Source: Flavobacteriaceae bacterium
Lineage (GTDB): Bacteria > Bacteroidota > Bacteroidia > Flavobacteriales > Flavobacteriaceae
Reading direction: 5' to 3'
DNA: 18,739 nt
Assembly: GCA_023141985.1 (NCBI GenBank)
Contig: JAGLKH010000069.1
Span: 1 to 18,739 of the forward strand
The notes under the pieces are model-generated. The model worked only from the letters and a program-made list of their open reading frames with translations, was not told the origin of the DNA and made no database searches. The position numbers and the translations under genes were made by a program. Positions 1 through 7,478 of the stretch are shown here, piece after piece. Each line of letters opens with the position of its first letter. The stretch's first letter is position 1.

Positions 1-993
1 AAAACATTCCAAGCTGAAGATGAAATTGCTGGTATTACATCTGCGATTGGTGCTTCATTTGGTGGAAGTTTAGCGATAACAACTACTTCTGGTCCTGGAT
101 TAGCACTTAAAACTGAAGCAACTGGTTTAGCTTTAATGTTGGAACTTCCACTTGTAATTGTTAATGTTCAGCGCGGTGGCCCATCAACTGGCTTACCAAC
201 AAAAACTGAGCAATCAGATTTATTACAAGCTTTATATGGAAGAAATGGTGAGAGTCCTGTAATTGTAATAGCTGCAAGTACTCCGGCGAATTGTTTTGAT
301 TATGCCTATGAAGCTGCAAAGCTCACTTTAGAACATATGACACCTGTAATTTTGTTAACAGATGGATACATAGCAAATGGTTCGGCTCCTTGGAAAATTA
401 AATCGGTTGTTGATATGCCCGAAATAAAGAATAACATTGTTAAAGAAGCTAATGAAAATTGGCACCCTTATAATAGAGATGAAGATACACTGGCTCGAAA
501 TTGGGCAATTCCCGGAACGGCCGGATTAGAGCACAGAGTTGGGGGCTTAGAAAAGGATCGTGTATCAGGTAATGTTTCCTATGTGCCGGAAAACCACGAA
601 TATATGACCAAGATTAGAGCAGAAAAAATTAAGCGTGTACAAAATTATATTCCTGAAATTAAAACAGAATTTGCAGATACAGGAGATTTACTGGTAGTAG
701 GTTGGGGAGGAACATACGGTACTTTACATTCGGTAGTGAAACAATTAAACGAAGAAGGTTATGAAAACATAGGATTAGCACACTTTAATTATATTAACCC
801 TTTGCCAAAAAATACAGAAGAAGTTTTAAAAAGATTCAAAAAAATTATTGTTTGCGAATTAAATAGTGGTCAGTTTGCTAAAGTTTTGAAAATGAACATT
901 AACGGATTTGATTTTTTACAGTATAATAAGATACAAGGGCTGCCATTTGGTAATAGTGAATTATCAGAGAAATTTAAACAATTAGTAAAATAA
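1..993 (+). CDS. korA: 2-oxoacid:ferredoxin oxidoreductase (2-oxoglutarate type), alpha subunit, 5'-truncated by window edge
   Basis: The frame is open from base 1, so the ATG at 136 is internal and the gene begins outside the window; 330 C-terminal residues are visible. The enzyme family oxidatively decarboxylates a 2-oxoacid with coenzyme A and reduces ferredoxin. The visible part starts in the pyrimidine-binding domain, with QAEDE, the TSGPG turn (residues about 30-34 of the fragment), a GLA..LELPLVIVNVQRGGPSTG block and PTKTEQSDL, all hallmarks of the alpha subunit. The C-terminal third (GWGGTYGT...LAHFNYINPLP...VCELNSGQ) is the usual transketolase-C-like domain. In Bacteroidota this subunit normally carries an N-terminal gamma domain, which would lie upstream. 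The stop is one base before korB, so the pair is co-translated. 2-oxoglutarate is the likeliest substrate from overall similarity, but other 2-oxoacids cannot be excluded from sequence. Confidence 0.93.
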   Translation, partial: KTFQAEDEIAGITSAIGASFGGSLAITTTSGPGLALKTEATGLALMLELPLVIVNVQRGGPSTGLPTKTEQSDLLQALYGRNGESPVIVIAASTPANCFDYAYEAAKLTLEHMTPVILLTDGYIANGSAPWKIKSVVDMPEIKNNIVKEANENWHPYNRDEDTLARNWAIPGTAGLEHRVGGLEKDRVSGNVSYVPENHEYMTKIRAEKIKRVQNYIPEIKTEFADTGDLLVVGWGGTYGTLHSVVKQLNEEGYENIGLAHFNYINPLPKNTEEVLKRFKKIIVCELNSGQFAKVLKMNINGFDFLQYNKIQGLPFGNSELSEKFKQLVK

Positions 994-994
994 T

Positions 995-2008
995 ATGGAA
1001 ACAACAACTGTTAAAAAATATACTTTTAAGGATTTTTCAAGCGATCAAGAAGTAAGATGGTGTCCTGGATGTGATGACTATGTTATTTTACGTGCGATGC
1101 AAAAGGCTCTTCCGGAAATGGGAGTTAATAAAGAAGATGTCGTATTTATCTCAGGTATTGGTTGCTCATCGCGTTTCCCTTATTATATGGATACTTATGG
1201 GATGCATAGTATTCATGGTAGAGCTCCGGGAATTGCATCGGGAGTTAAATTGGCTAATCCAAACTTAAGTGTGTGGATTATTACTGGAGATGGAGATGCT
1301 ATGGCTATTGGAGGAAATCACTTTATCCATCTGTTACGTAGAAATTTAGATTTAAATATAATATTGTTTAATAACGAGATTTACGGTTTAACAAAAGGAC
1401 AATTTTCACCTACATCATTGGTAGGTCAAAAAACTAAATCATCTCCTTACGGAAACACACAACCTCCTTTTTCACCAGGTGAATTAGCTATAGGTGCTCA
1501 TGCTCGTTTCTTTGCAAGAATTGGAGGGAATACCCCAAAAGAAATGACTCAACTATTTATAGAAGCTGAAAAATTTAAAGGGACATCATTAATTGAAGTA
1601 TTACAAAATTGTCCAATATTTAATGATGGCTGTTATGCTAATGTTACTGACAAAGCGGTACGAGAAGATAAACAATTGCATGTTGAACATGGTATGCCAA
1701 TGATATTTGGAAAAGAGCGCGATAAAGGTTTAGTATTAAATGGCTTAAAATTAGAAGTTGTAACCATTGGTGAAAATAATATCACTCAAGAAGATCTTTT
1801 AGTACATAATGCTAAAGAACAAGATCCGACATTACATCAAATGTTAGTTAGATCTGAATACCCATTAGTAACAGGGATTATAAGAGGTTTTGAAGATGTT
1901 ACTTTGGAAGAAAGAGAAGCCTCTCTAACAGCAGAAGTAAAAGCAAATTCGAATTTTTCTAAAACAGACGATTTATTTTTCTCCGGAGAAACGTATAAAG
2001 TTGAATAA
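995..2008 (+). CDS. korB: 2-oxoacid:ferredoxin oxidoreductase (2-oxoglutarate type), beta subunit
   Basis: Complete 337-residue beta subunit, which binds thiamine diphosphate and a [4Fe-4S] cluster and passes electrons to ferredoxin. The thiamine-diphosphate motif is GDGDA at residues 98-102, followed by NNEIYGLTKGQ at 126-136. Four cysteines suit a cluster: C23 and C26 (WCPGC), C57 (GIGCSS) and C206 (LQNCPIF). The length matches two-subunit KorB proteins. It starts one base after the korA stop and ends 17 bases before nuoA, so it probably shares a transcript with complex I. This placement suggests the reduced ferredoxin it makes is used by the adjacent respiratory complex; that link is inference. 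The family assignment is secure, whereas the substrate (2-oxoglutarate rather than pyruvate or a branched-chain 2-oxoacid) is only probable. Confidence 0.94.
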   Translation: METTTVKKYTFKDFSSDQEVRWCPGCDDYVILRAMQKALPEMGVNKEDVVFISGIGCSSRFPYYMDTYGMHSIHGRAPGIASGVKLANPNLSVWIITGDGDAMAIGGNHFIHLLRRNLDLNIILFNNEIYGLTKGQFSPTSLVGQKTKSSPYGNTQPPFSPGELAIGAHARFFARIGGNTPKEMTQLFIEAEKFKGTSLIEVLQNCPIFNDGCYANVTDKAVREDKQLHVEHGMPMIFGKERDKGLVLNGLKLEVVTIGENNITQEDLLVHNAKEQDPTLHQMLVRSEYPLVTGIIRGFEDVTLEEREASLTAEVKANSNFSKTDDLFFSGETYKVE

Positions 2009-2025
2009 AATAACAAACTTATAAA

Positions 2026-2376
2026 ATGGGATCTGAAGCCATCATTGTATTTTTAATAGCAGGCATTGTTATGGTTGCTGGCGCAAATTTTTTATCGAAT
2101 TTAATTTCACATAAATCCGATAATCCTCAAAAAAGAGAACCTTACGAAAGTGGAATGGTAACAAAAGGACCTACTTGGGTACAATTTAAAGTAGGGTATT
2201 ATCTATTCGCGATTTTATTCTTAATTTTTGATGTAGAAGTTGCGTTTTTAGTGCCTTGGGCTGTAGCTTTTAAAAGTATTGGAGCGGTAGCATTTTTTGA
2301 AATACTCATCTTTCTTATTATTTTAGGATTAGGATTATTGTACGCTTGGAAAAAAGGAGCATTAAAATGGGAATAG
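2026..2376 (+). CDS. nuoA: Complex I (NADH-quinone oxidoreductase-type) subunit A
   Basis: A 116-residue membrane protein of the expected NuoA size with three hydrophobic helices (roughly 5-27, 56-79 and 87-108). It carries the family motifs PYESGM (39-44) and the acidic helix [13 protein letters not shown] (68-80), with D69 and E71. NuoA lies at the junction of the hydrophilic and membrane arms, next to NuoH and the quinone cavity. It is the first gene of the nuo block, 17 bases after korB, and its last 10 bases overlap the start of nuoB. No NADH-binding function resides here. Confidence 0.95.
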   Translation: MGSEAIIVFLIAGIVMVAGANFLSNLISHKSDNPQKREPYESGMVTKGPTWVQFKVGYYLFAILFLIFDVEVAFLVPWAVAFKSIGAVAFFEILIFLIILGLGLLYAWKKGALKWE

Positions 2377-2927
2377 AAAAAGCAAACAAAGTCCCTGAAG
2401 ATTTTCCGGGAAAAGTAATTCCTGCAGGAAATGGAGCTAATATAGTAGTTACTTCACTAGATAAAGTAATAAATTGGGGGCGATCTAATTCACTTTGGTC
2501 CCTTTATTTTGGTACCAGCTGTTGCGCTATCGAAATGATGCAAACAGGAGCATCTCGTCATGATTATTCAAGATTTGGTTTTGAAGTTGCCCGGCCTTCA
2601 CCAAGACAAGCCGATTTAATTATTATAGCTGGGACCATTGTAAATAAGATGGCTCCGGTTTTAAGACGTTTATACGATCAAATGGCAGAACCCAAATATG
2701 TTATTGCTATGGGAGCATGTGCAATTTCAGGAGGACCGTTTTTTTATAATACTTACTCTGTTGTAAAAGGTGCAGATCATGTTATTCCCGTTGATGTTTA
2801 TGTACCGGGTTGTCCACCTCGTCCTGAAGCTCTATTAGAAGGGATGCTTATGCTTCAAGATAAAATAAGAACAGAAAACATGAAGCATAAGAAAAATCCT
2901 ATTGATGGTTTTGATGAAGGATTATAA
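2367..2927 (+). CDS. nuoB: Complex I subunit B, carrying terminal cluster N2
   Basis: 186 residues when started at the ATG at 2367. An upstream in-frame TTG at 2346 would add seven residues but is a less likely start, because the ATG gives the usual N-terminus and a 10-base overlap with nuoA typical of coupled translation. NuoB holds the last [4Fe-4S] cluster (N2), which reduces quinone. The ligand cysteines are visible: the tandem pair C52-C53 in TSCCAIEM, C118 in GACAISGG and C149 in VPGCPPRPE. The protein is soluble and sits with NuoC, NuoD and NuoI above the membrane arm. Nothing is unusual apart from a short basic tail (MKHKKNP). Confidence 0.96.
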   Translation: MGIEKANKVPEDFPGKVIPAGNGANIVVTSLDKVINWGRSNSLWSLYFGTSCCAIEMMQTGASRHDYSRFGFEVARPSPRQADLIIIAGTIVNKMAPVLRRLYDQMAEPKYVIAMGACAISGGPFFYNTYSVVKGADHVIPVDVYVPGCPPRPEALLEGMLMLQDKIRTENMKHKKNPIDGFDEGL

Positions 2928-2938
2928 AAACTAATATT

Positions 2939-3505
2939 ATGACAAACGAAGCATTACAGAATTTAATTGGCAGTTGGTTTCCCAACCCTGAAGCCGGCAA
3001 AGTTTCTGAAGTTGAAGTTGTAAAGGTATCTGAAACCGAAGACGACTCAGAAGAAAAACCAAAAGCTCAAGAACCGGTTAATCCTAGCCTTTTAGAGTTT
3101 ACTAAAGAAGAATCCCAGTTTTTAAATATCATTGTTAAGCCAGGGCAACTACATTCTCTTATGAGCCAATTAAAAAGTAATGAACAAACCCATTTCGATT
3201 ATTTATTTTGCTTAAGTGGTGTAGATTGGGGTGAAGAATTAGGAGTGGTGTATCATTTGGAATCTACAAGTCATAGACATAGTCTTGTTGTAAAAGTAAA
3301 AACTAAAGACAGAGAAGATCCAAGGTTTGATTCAGTTTGTGATATTTGGGCTACGGCTGAATTTCACGAACGTGAAGTGCTTGACTTTTTTGGCATTAAA
3401 TTTAGTAACCATCCTAATTTAAAATACCTCATTTTAACCGAAGATTGGGAAGGGTTTCCACTACGCAAAGATTATGTAGATGAAATTAATATGATTGTTA
3501 AATAA
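2939..3505 (+). CDS. nuoC: Complex I subunit C (30 kDa type), with acidic N-terminal linker
   Basis: 188 residues. The C-terminal two thirds are a normal NuoC fold: HFDYLFCLSGVDW (about 80-92), HEREVLDFFGIKF and GFPLRKDYV near the end, which are the signature blocks of the 30-kDa subunit. NuoC is a structural partner of NuoD in the quinone-reducing module and binds no cofactor. Residues about 22-48 are a low-complexity acidic stretch (SETEDDSEEKPK) before the conserved domain; this looks like a flexible linker. The gene is separate from nuoD rather than fused into nuoCD as in Escherichia coli and Bacteroides. It lies 11 bases after nuoB and 2 bases before nuoD. Confidence 0.94.
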   Translation: MTNEALQNLIGSWFPNPEAGKVSEVEVVKVSETEDDSEEKPKAQEPVNPSLLEFTKEESQFLNIIVKPGQLHSLMSQLKSNEQTHFDYLFCLSGVDWGEELGVVYHLESTSHRHSLVVKVKTKDREDPRFDSVCDIWATAEFHEREVLDFFGIKFSNHPNLKYLILTEDWEGFPLRKDYVDEINMIVK

Positions 3506-3507
3506 AC

Positions 3508-4629
3508 ATGGAGACAACTACGATAAACAATAATTTTAAATCGGAAGAATATTTTATAAATATGGGGCCTCAACACCCTGCAACTCATGGTGTTTTACGA
3601 CTTATATTAACTATCGATGGAGAAATTATTAAAAAAGTTGAGCCAGATTTAGGTTATATCCATCGTTCAATAGAAAAAATGTGTGAACGTGATAGCTATC
3701 AGCAAATAGTTCATCTAACAGATAGAATGGATTATTTATCGTCACATATTAATAACGAAGCAGTTTGTCTTACCGTTGAAAATGCTTTAGAGTTAGAAGT
3801 TCCCGACCGCGTAAAAGTGATTAGAACTATTATAGGTGAACTTACCCGAATAGCGTCACATTGTTTATGGTGGGGAGTTATGGGAATGGATGTAGGAGCT
3901 TTAACCACGTACTTTTATGGTTTTAGAGATCGAGAAATGATTAATGATATTTTTGAAGAAACCTGTGGAGCACGCTTAACGATGAATTATAATGTTCCGG
4001 GAGGATTAATGTTTGATATTCATCCAAATTTTGTAAAAAGAACAAAAGATTTTATAACTCATTTTAAAACTAAAATTCCTGAATACGATAGACTATTAAC
4101 TGGAAATGTCATTTTTCAGAAAAGAATGAAAGGTGTTGGAATTTTAACTAGAGAAGATGCTATATCGTTCGGTGCTTCAGGACCGGTTGGACGTGGTTCG
4201 GGGTATTCTTGTGATGTCCGAAAACATCATCCCTATAGTGCTTTAGATAAAGTTACTTTTAACGAAGCTATAAAAACAGGGGGAGATTCGTTAGCACGTT
4301 ATGAGGTTAGAATTCAAGAACTATGGGAATCATTGTCGATAATAGAACAATTAATAGATAATATTCCAGGGGGTGAACATAGAGTTACAACAAAAGCAGT
4401 AATAAAATTACCTAAAGGAGAATTTTATCAAAAAGTTGAAACAGCAAGGGGTGAATTTGGGGTTTATATTATAAGCACAGGAACTAAAAGTCCTTATCGT
4501 CTTAAATTTCGCTCACCTGGATTTTCAAATTTATCATTATTAAACCATATTGCAGTTGGAGGTAAAATAGGAGATTTGGTTGCTACAATGGCAACTTTAG
4601 ATCTTGTAATTCCAGATATTGACAGATAA
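3508..4629 (+). CDS. nuoD: Complex I subunit D (49 kDa type), quinone-binding
   Basis: 373 residues. It contains the quinone-site loop GPQHPATHG (20-28) with H23, and TDRMDYLSSH (71-80), whose Y76 corresponds to the quinone-ligating tyrosine of the family. It also has ELTRIASH, the GRGSG/RKHHPY block around 225-240 and the C-terminal VIPDIDR ending. NuoD forms the quinone pocket together with NuoB and NuoH and descends from the [NiFe]-hydrogenase large subunit; the hydrogenase metal-binding cysteines are not preserved, as expected for complex I. The next gene is nuoH, 10 bases on. In 14-subunit operons nuoE, nuoF and nuoG would stand here, so this junction is where the NADH module is missing. 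Confidence 0.96.
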   Translation: METTTINNNFKSEEYFINMGPQHPATHGVLRLILTIDGEIIKKVEPDLGYIHRSIEKMCERDSYQQIVHLTDRMDYLSSHINNEAVCLTVENALELEVPDRVKVIRTIIGELTRIASHCLWWGVMGMDVGALTTYFYGFRDREMINDIFEETCGARLTMNYNVPGGLMFDIHPNFVKRTKDFITHFKTKIPEYDRLLTGNVIFQKRMKGVGILTREDAISFGASGPVGRGSGYSCDVRKHHPYSALDKVTFNEAIKTGGDSLARYEVRIQELWESLSIIEQLIDNIPGGEHRVTTKAVIKLPKGEFYQKVETARGEFGVYIISTGTKSPYRLKFRSPGFSNLSLLNHIAVGGKIGDLVATMATLDLVIPDIDR

Positions 4630-4639
4630 AATTATTAAA

Positions 4640-5704
4640 ATGAATATATCATTAAGCATCACAAAAAGTATTCACGATTGGCTTTATAACATTATGCCAG
4701 AAGGTGCAGCAAGTATTGTAGAAATGGTATTAATAGGATTGGTTTATTTAGCTATTTTTGCCATTGCCGGTTTATTTCTTGTATTACTTGAAAGACGTGT
4801 TGCCGCTTGGTTTCAATTACGAATTGGCCCTAATAGAGTTGGTTTTCAAGGACTATTGCAAACTATGGCAGATGCGCTTAAATTGCTTTCAAAAGAGTTA
4901 ACAGGTACCGTTAAAGCCGATAAATTTTTATACAATTTAGCACCATACTTTGTCATTATTTCTTCATTAATGGCATTGGCAGTTATTCCATTTACAAAAG
5001 AGTTTCATGCTTTTGATATTAACATTGGTATTTTCTTTTTAATTGCTGTTTCATCTATTGGTGTTATAGGAATATTACTAGGAGGTTGGGCAAGTAATAA
5101 TAAGTTTGCATTAATTGGTGCAATGCGTAGTGGTGTACAAACAATAAGTTATGAGTTATCCATTGGGTTATCACTTTTAACAATGATCTTAATTACGGGC
5201 TCCTTACAACTTTCAGAAATTGTGGAAGTGCAAAAAAGTGGCTGGCTAATAGTACAAGGTCATGTACCTGCAATAATAGCTTTTATGATTTATATGATAG
5301 CAGGAACAGCAGAAACAAATAGAGCACCATTTGATATGGTTGAAGCCGAATCTGAATTAGGAGCAGGTTTTCACACTGAATATTCAGGAATGAAATTTGC
5401 CTATTTCTTTTTAGCCGAATTTATTAACATGTTTCTTATTGCAGCTATTGCAACTACAATATTTTTTGGTGGGTGGTTGTCTCCATTCGGTATTACAGAA
5501 TCTATCCCTTGGCTGGGAGTATTATGGTTTTTAGGAAAAACATTAACACTTGTATTTTTAATGATGTGGTTTAGATGGACGTTCCCACGATTGAGAGTAG
5601 ATCAATTACTTACATTAGAATGGAAATACTTATTACCAATCAACCTAGTAAATATTGTAATAATGGCAATAATAGTTTGGCTTAACTTAACTATTCAGAT
5701 TTAA
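4640..5704 (+). CDS. nuoH: Complex I subunit H, membrane anchor of the quinone cavity
   Basis: 354 residues from the ATG at 4640. An in-frame TTG at 4619 would overlap the nuoD end and add seven polar residues, so I prefer the ATG. It is a multi-spanning membrane protein with eight or so helices. Signature blocks are LLERRVAAWFQLRIGPNRVG (49-68), ISYELS (169-174) and ETNRAPFDMVEAESEL (225-240) followed by GFHTEYSGMKFA. The acidic residues of that loop line the path coupling quinone reduction to proton translocation. The stop codon overlaps the nuoI start by one base (TAATG), indicating coupled translation. Confidence 0.96.
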   Translation: MNISLSITKSIHDWLYNIMPEGAASIVEMVLIGLVYLAIFAIAGLFLVLLERRVAAWFQLRIGPNRVGFQGLLQTMADALKLLSKELTGTVKADKFLYNLAPYFVIISSLMALAVIPFTKEFHAFDINIGIFFLIAVSSIGVIGILLGGWASNNKFALIGAMRSGVQTISYELSIGLSLLTMILITGSLQLSEIVEVQKSGWLIVQGHVPAIIAFMIYMIAGTAETNRAPFDMVEAESELGAGFHTEYSGMKFAYFFLAEFINMFLIAAIATTIFFGGWLSPFGITESIPWLGVLWFLGKTLTLVFLMMWFRWTFPRLRVDQLLTLEWKYLLPINLVNIVIMAIIVWLNLTIQI

Positions 5705-6186
5705 TGATTATGAGTTATTTTTCAGAAATATATAACGGTATTAAAACTCTCCTAACAGGTATGAGTGTTACAGGAAAGTACTTTTTAACATCGAGAAAAG
5801 GAGCCATTACGCAACAATATCCAGACAATAGAGCGACTTTAAAAATGTTTGATCGTTTTCGTGGAGAAGTTATAATGCCGCATGACGAGAACAACGAACA
5901 CGCTTGTACAGGATGCCAAAAATGTGAGATAGCTTGTCCTAATGGCACTATTGAGATTATTTGGGATAGAGGTATTGATGAAGTTACCGGTAAAAAGAAA
6001 AAGAAGATAGATAAATTTGTTTACCATTTAAGTTTGTGTACCATGTGTGGTTTATGCATTGATGTTTGCCCTACAGATGCAATAAAATGGGGACAAAATT
6101 TTGAAAACTCAGTATATGACAGGACACAACTTACAAGAGTTTTAAATAAACCAGAATCTAAAGTGAGAGCTGGAATAGAAGACTAA
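5704..6186 (+). CDS. nuoI: Complex I subunit I, two [4Fe-4S] clusters, with lysine-rich inter-cluster loop
   Basis: 160 residues from ATG 5704 (or 158 from the ATG at 5710, which gives MSYFSE). NuoI carries clusters N6a and N6b that lead to N2 in NuoB. Both motifs are intact: C68, C71, C74, C78 (CTGCQKCEIACP) and C112, C115, C118, C122 (CTMCGLCIDVCP). Between them is a basic segment, five lysines in a row at 97-101, which is unusual enough to note. With NuoE, NuoF and NuoG absent from the operon, NuoI may be the most exposed iron-sulfur subunit and a candidate entry point for ferredoxin electrons; this is inference. The gene overlaps nuoH by one base and precedes nuoJ by 4 bases. Confidence 0.95.
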   Translation: MIMSYFSEIYNGIKTLLTGMSVTGKYFLTSRKGAITQQYPDNRATLKMFDRFRGEVIMPHDENNEHACTGCQKCEIACPNGTIEIIWDRGIDEVTGKKKKKIDKFVYHLSLCTMCGLCIDVCPTDAIKWGQNFENSVYDRTQLTRVLNKPESKVRAGIED

Positions 6187-6190
6187 TTTT

Positions 6191-6718
6191 ATGGAGAGAT
6201 ATGTATTTTATATAGTAGCGTTGATTATGATTGTTTTTGCAATTGCTTCAGTAAGTAGCCGTAAAATGCTTCGATCAGTTATCTATTTGTTATTTGTTTT
6301 AGTTGGGATCGCAGCTATTTTCTTTTTAATTGATTATAATTTTTTAGCAGCTGTTCAGCTAACAGTATATGCTGGCGGAATTATAGTACTAATGATTTTT
6401 TCAGTACTTCTTGTGCATCATATTGAAATGAAACTGGAAGTTGCTAAAGTTTCAAAACGTATATTAACTGCCACTACTTGTGCTATTGGAGTTGGTGTAT
6501 TTGTTGCCTCAATTTATTCTTATGATTTTAATGTCGTTGAAAAAGCAACAACTACAACCACTGCCCAAATTGGCGCTGGACTATTAAGCTATGAATCAGG
6601 AGGATTTATTTTGCCTTTTGAGGTAATTAGTGTGCTTTTATTAGCAGCTATGATTGGTGCTATTATTATAGCTAAAGGGAAAAAGTTAGAAGACGGGAGA
6701 CAGGAGACAGGAGATTAA
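6191..6718 (+). CDS. nuoJ: Complex I subunit J, with repeat-encoded C-terminal tail
   Basis: 175 residues with five predicted membrane helices. The central helix LAAVQLTVYAGGIIVLMIF (around 54-72) has the pi-bulge region typical of NuoJ, which rearranges during turnover in the membrane arm. The last nine codons (EDGRQETGD, bases 6689-6715) are read through a GGAGACAGGAGACAGGAG-type repeat and do not look like native NuoJ sequence, so the original stop may have been lost when the repeat arrived. The next complex I gene, nuoK, does not follow directly: a four-helix-bundle gene and repeats intervene. Confidence 0.94.
   Translation: MERYVFYIVALIMIVFAIASVSSRKMLRSVIYLLFVLVGIAAIFFLIDYNFLAAVQLTVYAGGIIVLMIFSVLLVHHIEMKLEVAKVSKRILTATTCAIGVGVFVASIYSYDFNVVEKATTTTTAQIGAGLLSYESGGFILPFEVISVLLLAAMIGAIIIAKGKKLEDGRQETGD
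6689..6716. repeat. GGAAGAC-type intergenic repeat, left copy flanking the four-helix-bundle gene
   Basis: A purine-rich GAAGACGGGAGACAGGAGAC run with internal GGAGACA direct repeats. It is roughly the inverse of the repeat at 7118-7148, on the other side of the four-helix-bundle gene (AAGACGGGAGAC here against AAGACGGAAGACC there). It overlaps and encodes the nuoJ C-terminus. Confidence 0.7.
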
Positions 6719-6724
6719 ATTAGA

Positions 6725-7084
6725 ATGTATATGAAGTTTAAATTTGAAAAACTAATAATCTGGCAAAAAGCAATGGACTTTGGTGAAGACATTGATGTTA
6801 TGACGGATGATTTTCCAAAAAAAGAAGTTTATAACCTTTCTTCTCAAATTAGAAGAGCGGCAGATTCTATTGCTTTAAATATTTCAGAAGGGTCTATAGG
6901 ACAATCTAACCCTGAACAAAGAAAATTCATAGGTTACGCTATACGTTCTTTAGCAGAAGTGGTTACTTGTCTCCATAAAGCTAATCGAAGAAAGTATATT
7001 TTAGAACGCGAGTTTAATAAATTTTATGAAACATCATTTAATATGATGAATATGATGACAGCATTTAGAAAAAACATTAAATAA
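6725..7084 (+). CDS. Four-helix-bundle protein (S23/IVP family) inserted between nuoJ and nuoK
   Basis: 119 residues, not a complex I subunit. The pattern FEKLIIWQKAM near the N-terminus, LSSQIRRAADSIALNISEGS (about 38-57) and RKFIGYAIRSLAEVVTCL (66-83) is typical of the small four-helix-bundle family related to the proteins encoded in 23S rRNA intervening sequences and to the Avd accessory protein of diversity-generating retroelements. The molecular role of stand-alone members is not established, though binding nucleic acid through the basic pentameric surface is known for Avd. The gene sits 6 bases after nuoJ, in the same direction, between two roughly inverted repeat copies, suggesting that gene and repeats arrived as a unit. 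It would be co-transcribed with the respiratory genes. No reverse transcriptase or variable-repeat target is visible here. Confidence 0.9.
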   Translation: MYMKFKFEKLIIWQKAMDFGEDIDVMTDDFPKKEVYNLSSQIRRAADSIALNISEGSIGQSNPEQRKFIGYAIRSLAEVVTCLHKANRRKYILEREFNKFYETSFNMMNMMTAFRKNIK

Positions 7085-7117
7085 AAATGGATAAAGAAAT
7101 AAACTATAATCTTTCAA

Positions 7118-7148
7118 TTTCGGTCTTCCTTTTTCGGTCTTCCGTCTT
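7118..7148. repeat. GGTCTTCC-type intergenic repeat, right copy flanking the four-helix-bundle gene
   Basis: Contains TTTCGGTCTTCC followed by TTTCGGTCTTCCGTCTT, two direct copies of a CGGTCTTCC unit. Its reverse complement resembles the purine-rich run at 6689-6716, so the two copies face each other across the four-helix-bundle gene. Related units recur at 7541-7590 and 11285-11314. Confidence 0.75.
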
Positions 7149-7160
7149 AAATCAAACAAT

Positions 7161-7478
7161 ATGATAGAAGGAATTAGCATATACGAAATACTAACTCTTA
7201 CCTCAATATTATTTTTTATTGGTGTTTATGGGTTTATTACAAGAAAAAATTTGATATCCATTTTGATTTCTGTCGAATTGATTTTGAATGCCTCTGTTGT
7301 GAATTTTGTTGTTATCAACAAATATTTATATCCAGATGTGTTACAAGGTGTTTACTTTTCACTCTTTATTATTGCTGTGGCTGCTGCCGAAACGGCATTA
7401 GCTATTTCAATAATAATAAATCTATATAGACAAATTAGTTCTGTAGAAGTTAAAGATATTGAAACAATGAAGTATTAA
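7161..7478 (+). CDS. nuoK: Complex I subunit K
   Basis: 105 residues, the standard NuoK length, with three membrane helices. The two buried glutamates of the family are present: E39 in SVELILNA and E77 in AAAETALA. These lie on the central hydrophilic axis of the membrane arm and are required for proton pumping in studied homologues. Upstream is a repeat-rich spacer of 76 bases after the four-helix-bundle gene; downstream, 188 bases of spacer separate it from nuoL. In most nuo operons J, K and L nearly touch, so this looser spacing is secondary. Confidence 0.95.
   Translation: MIEGISIYEILTLTSILFFIGVYGFITRKNLISILISVELILNASVVNFVVINKYLYPDVLQGVYFSLFIIAVAAAETALAISIIINLYRQISSVEVKDIETMKY

Noticed and set aside
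2346..2366. Upstream TTG start for nuoB inside nuoA
   Set aside because: The extra residues are the shifted reading of the nuoA KKGALKWE tail; the ATG at 2367 is the better start.
995..3522. KorB and NuoD both begin METTT, suggesting a shared leader or duplicated start region
   Set aside because: The codons differ and the similarity ends after five residues; a chance match fits.
4619..4639. Upstream TTG start for nuoH overlapping the nuoD end
   Set aside because: The ATG at 4640 gives a normal NuoH N-terminus and a 10-base spacing; the extra residues TDKIIK come from the nuoD tail region in another frame.
6725..7084. Four-helix-bundle gene as Avd of a diversity-generating retroelement
   Set aside because: There is no reverse transcriptase, template repeat or variable target gene nearby, so only family-level similarity can be claimed.
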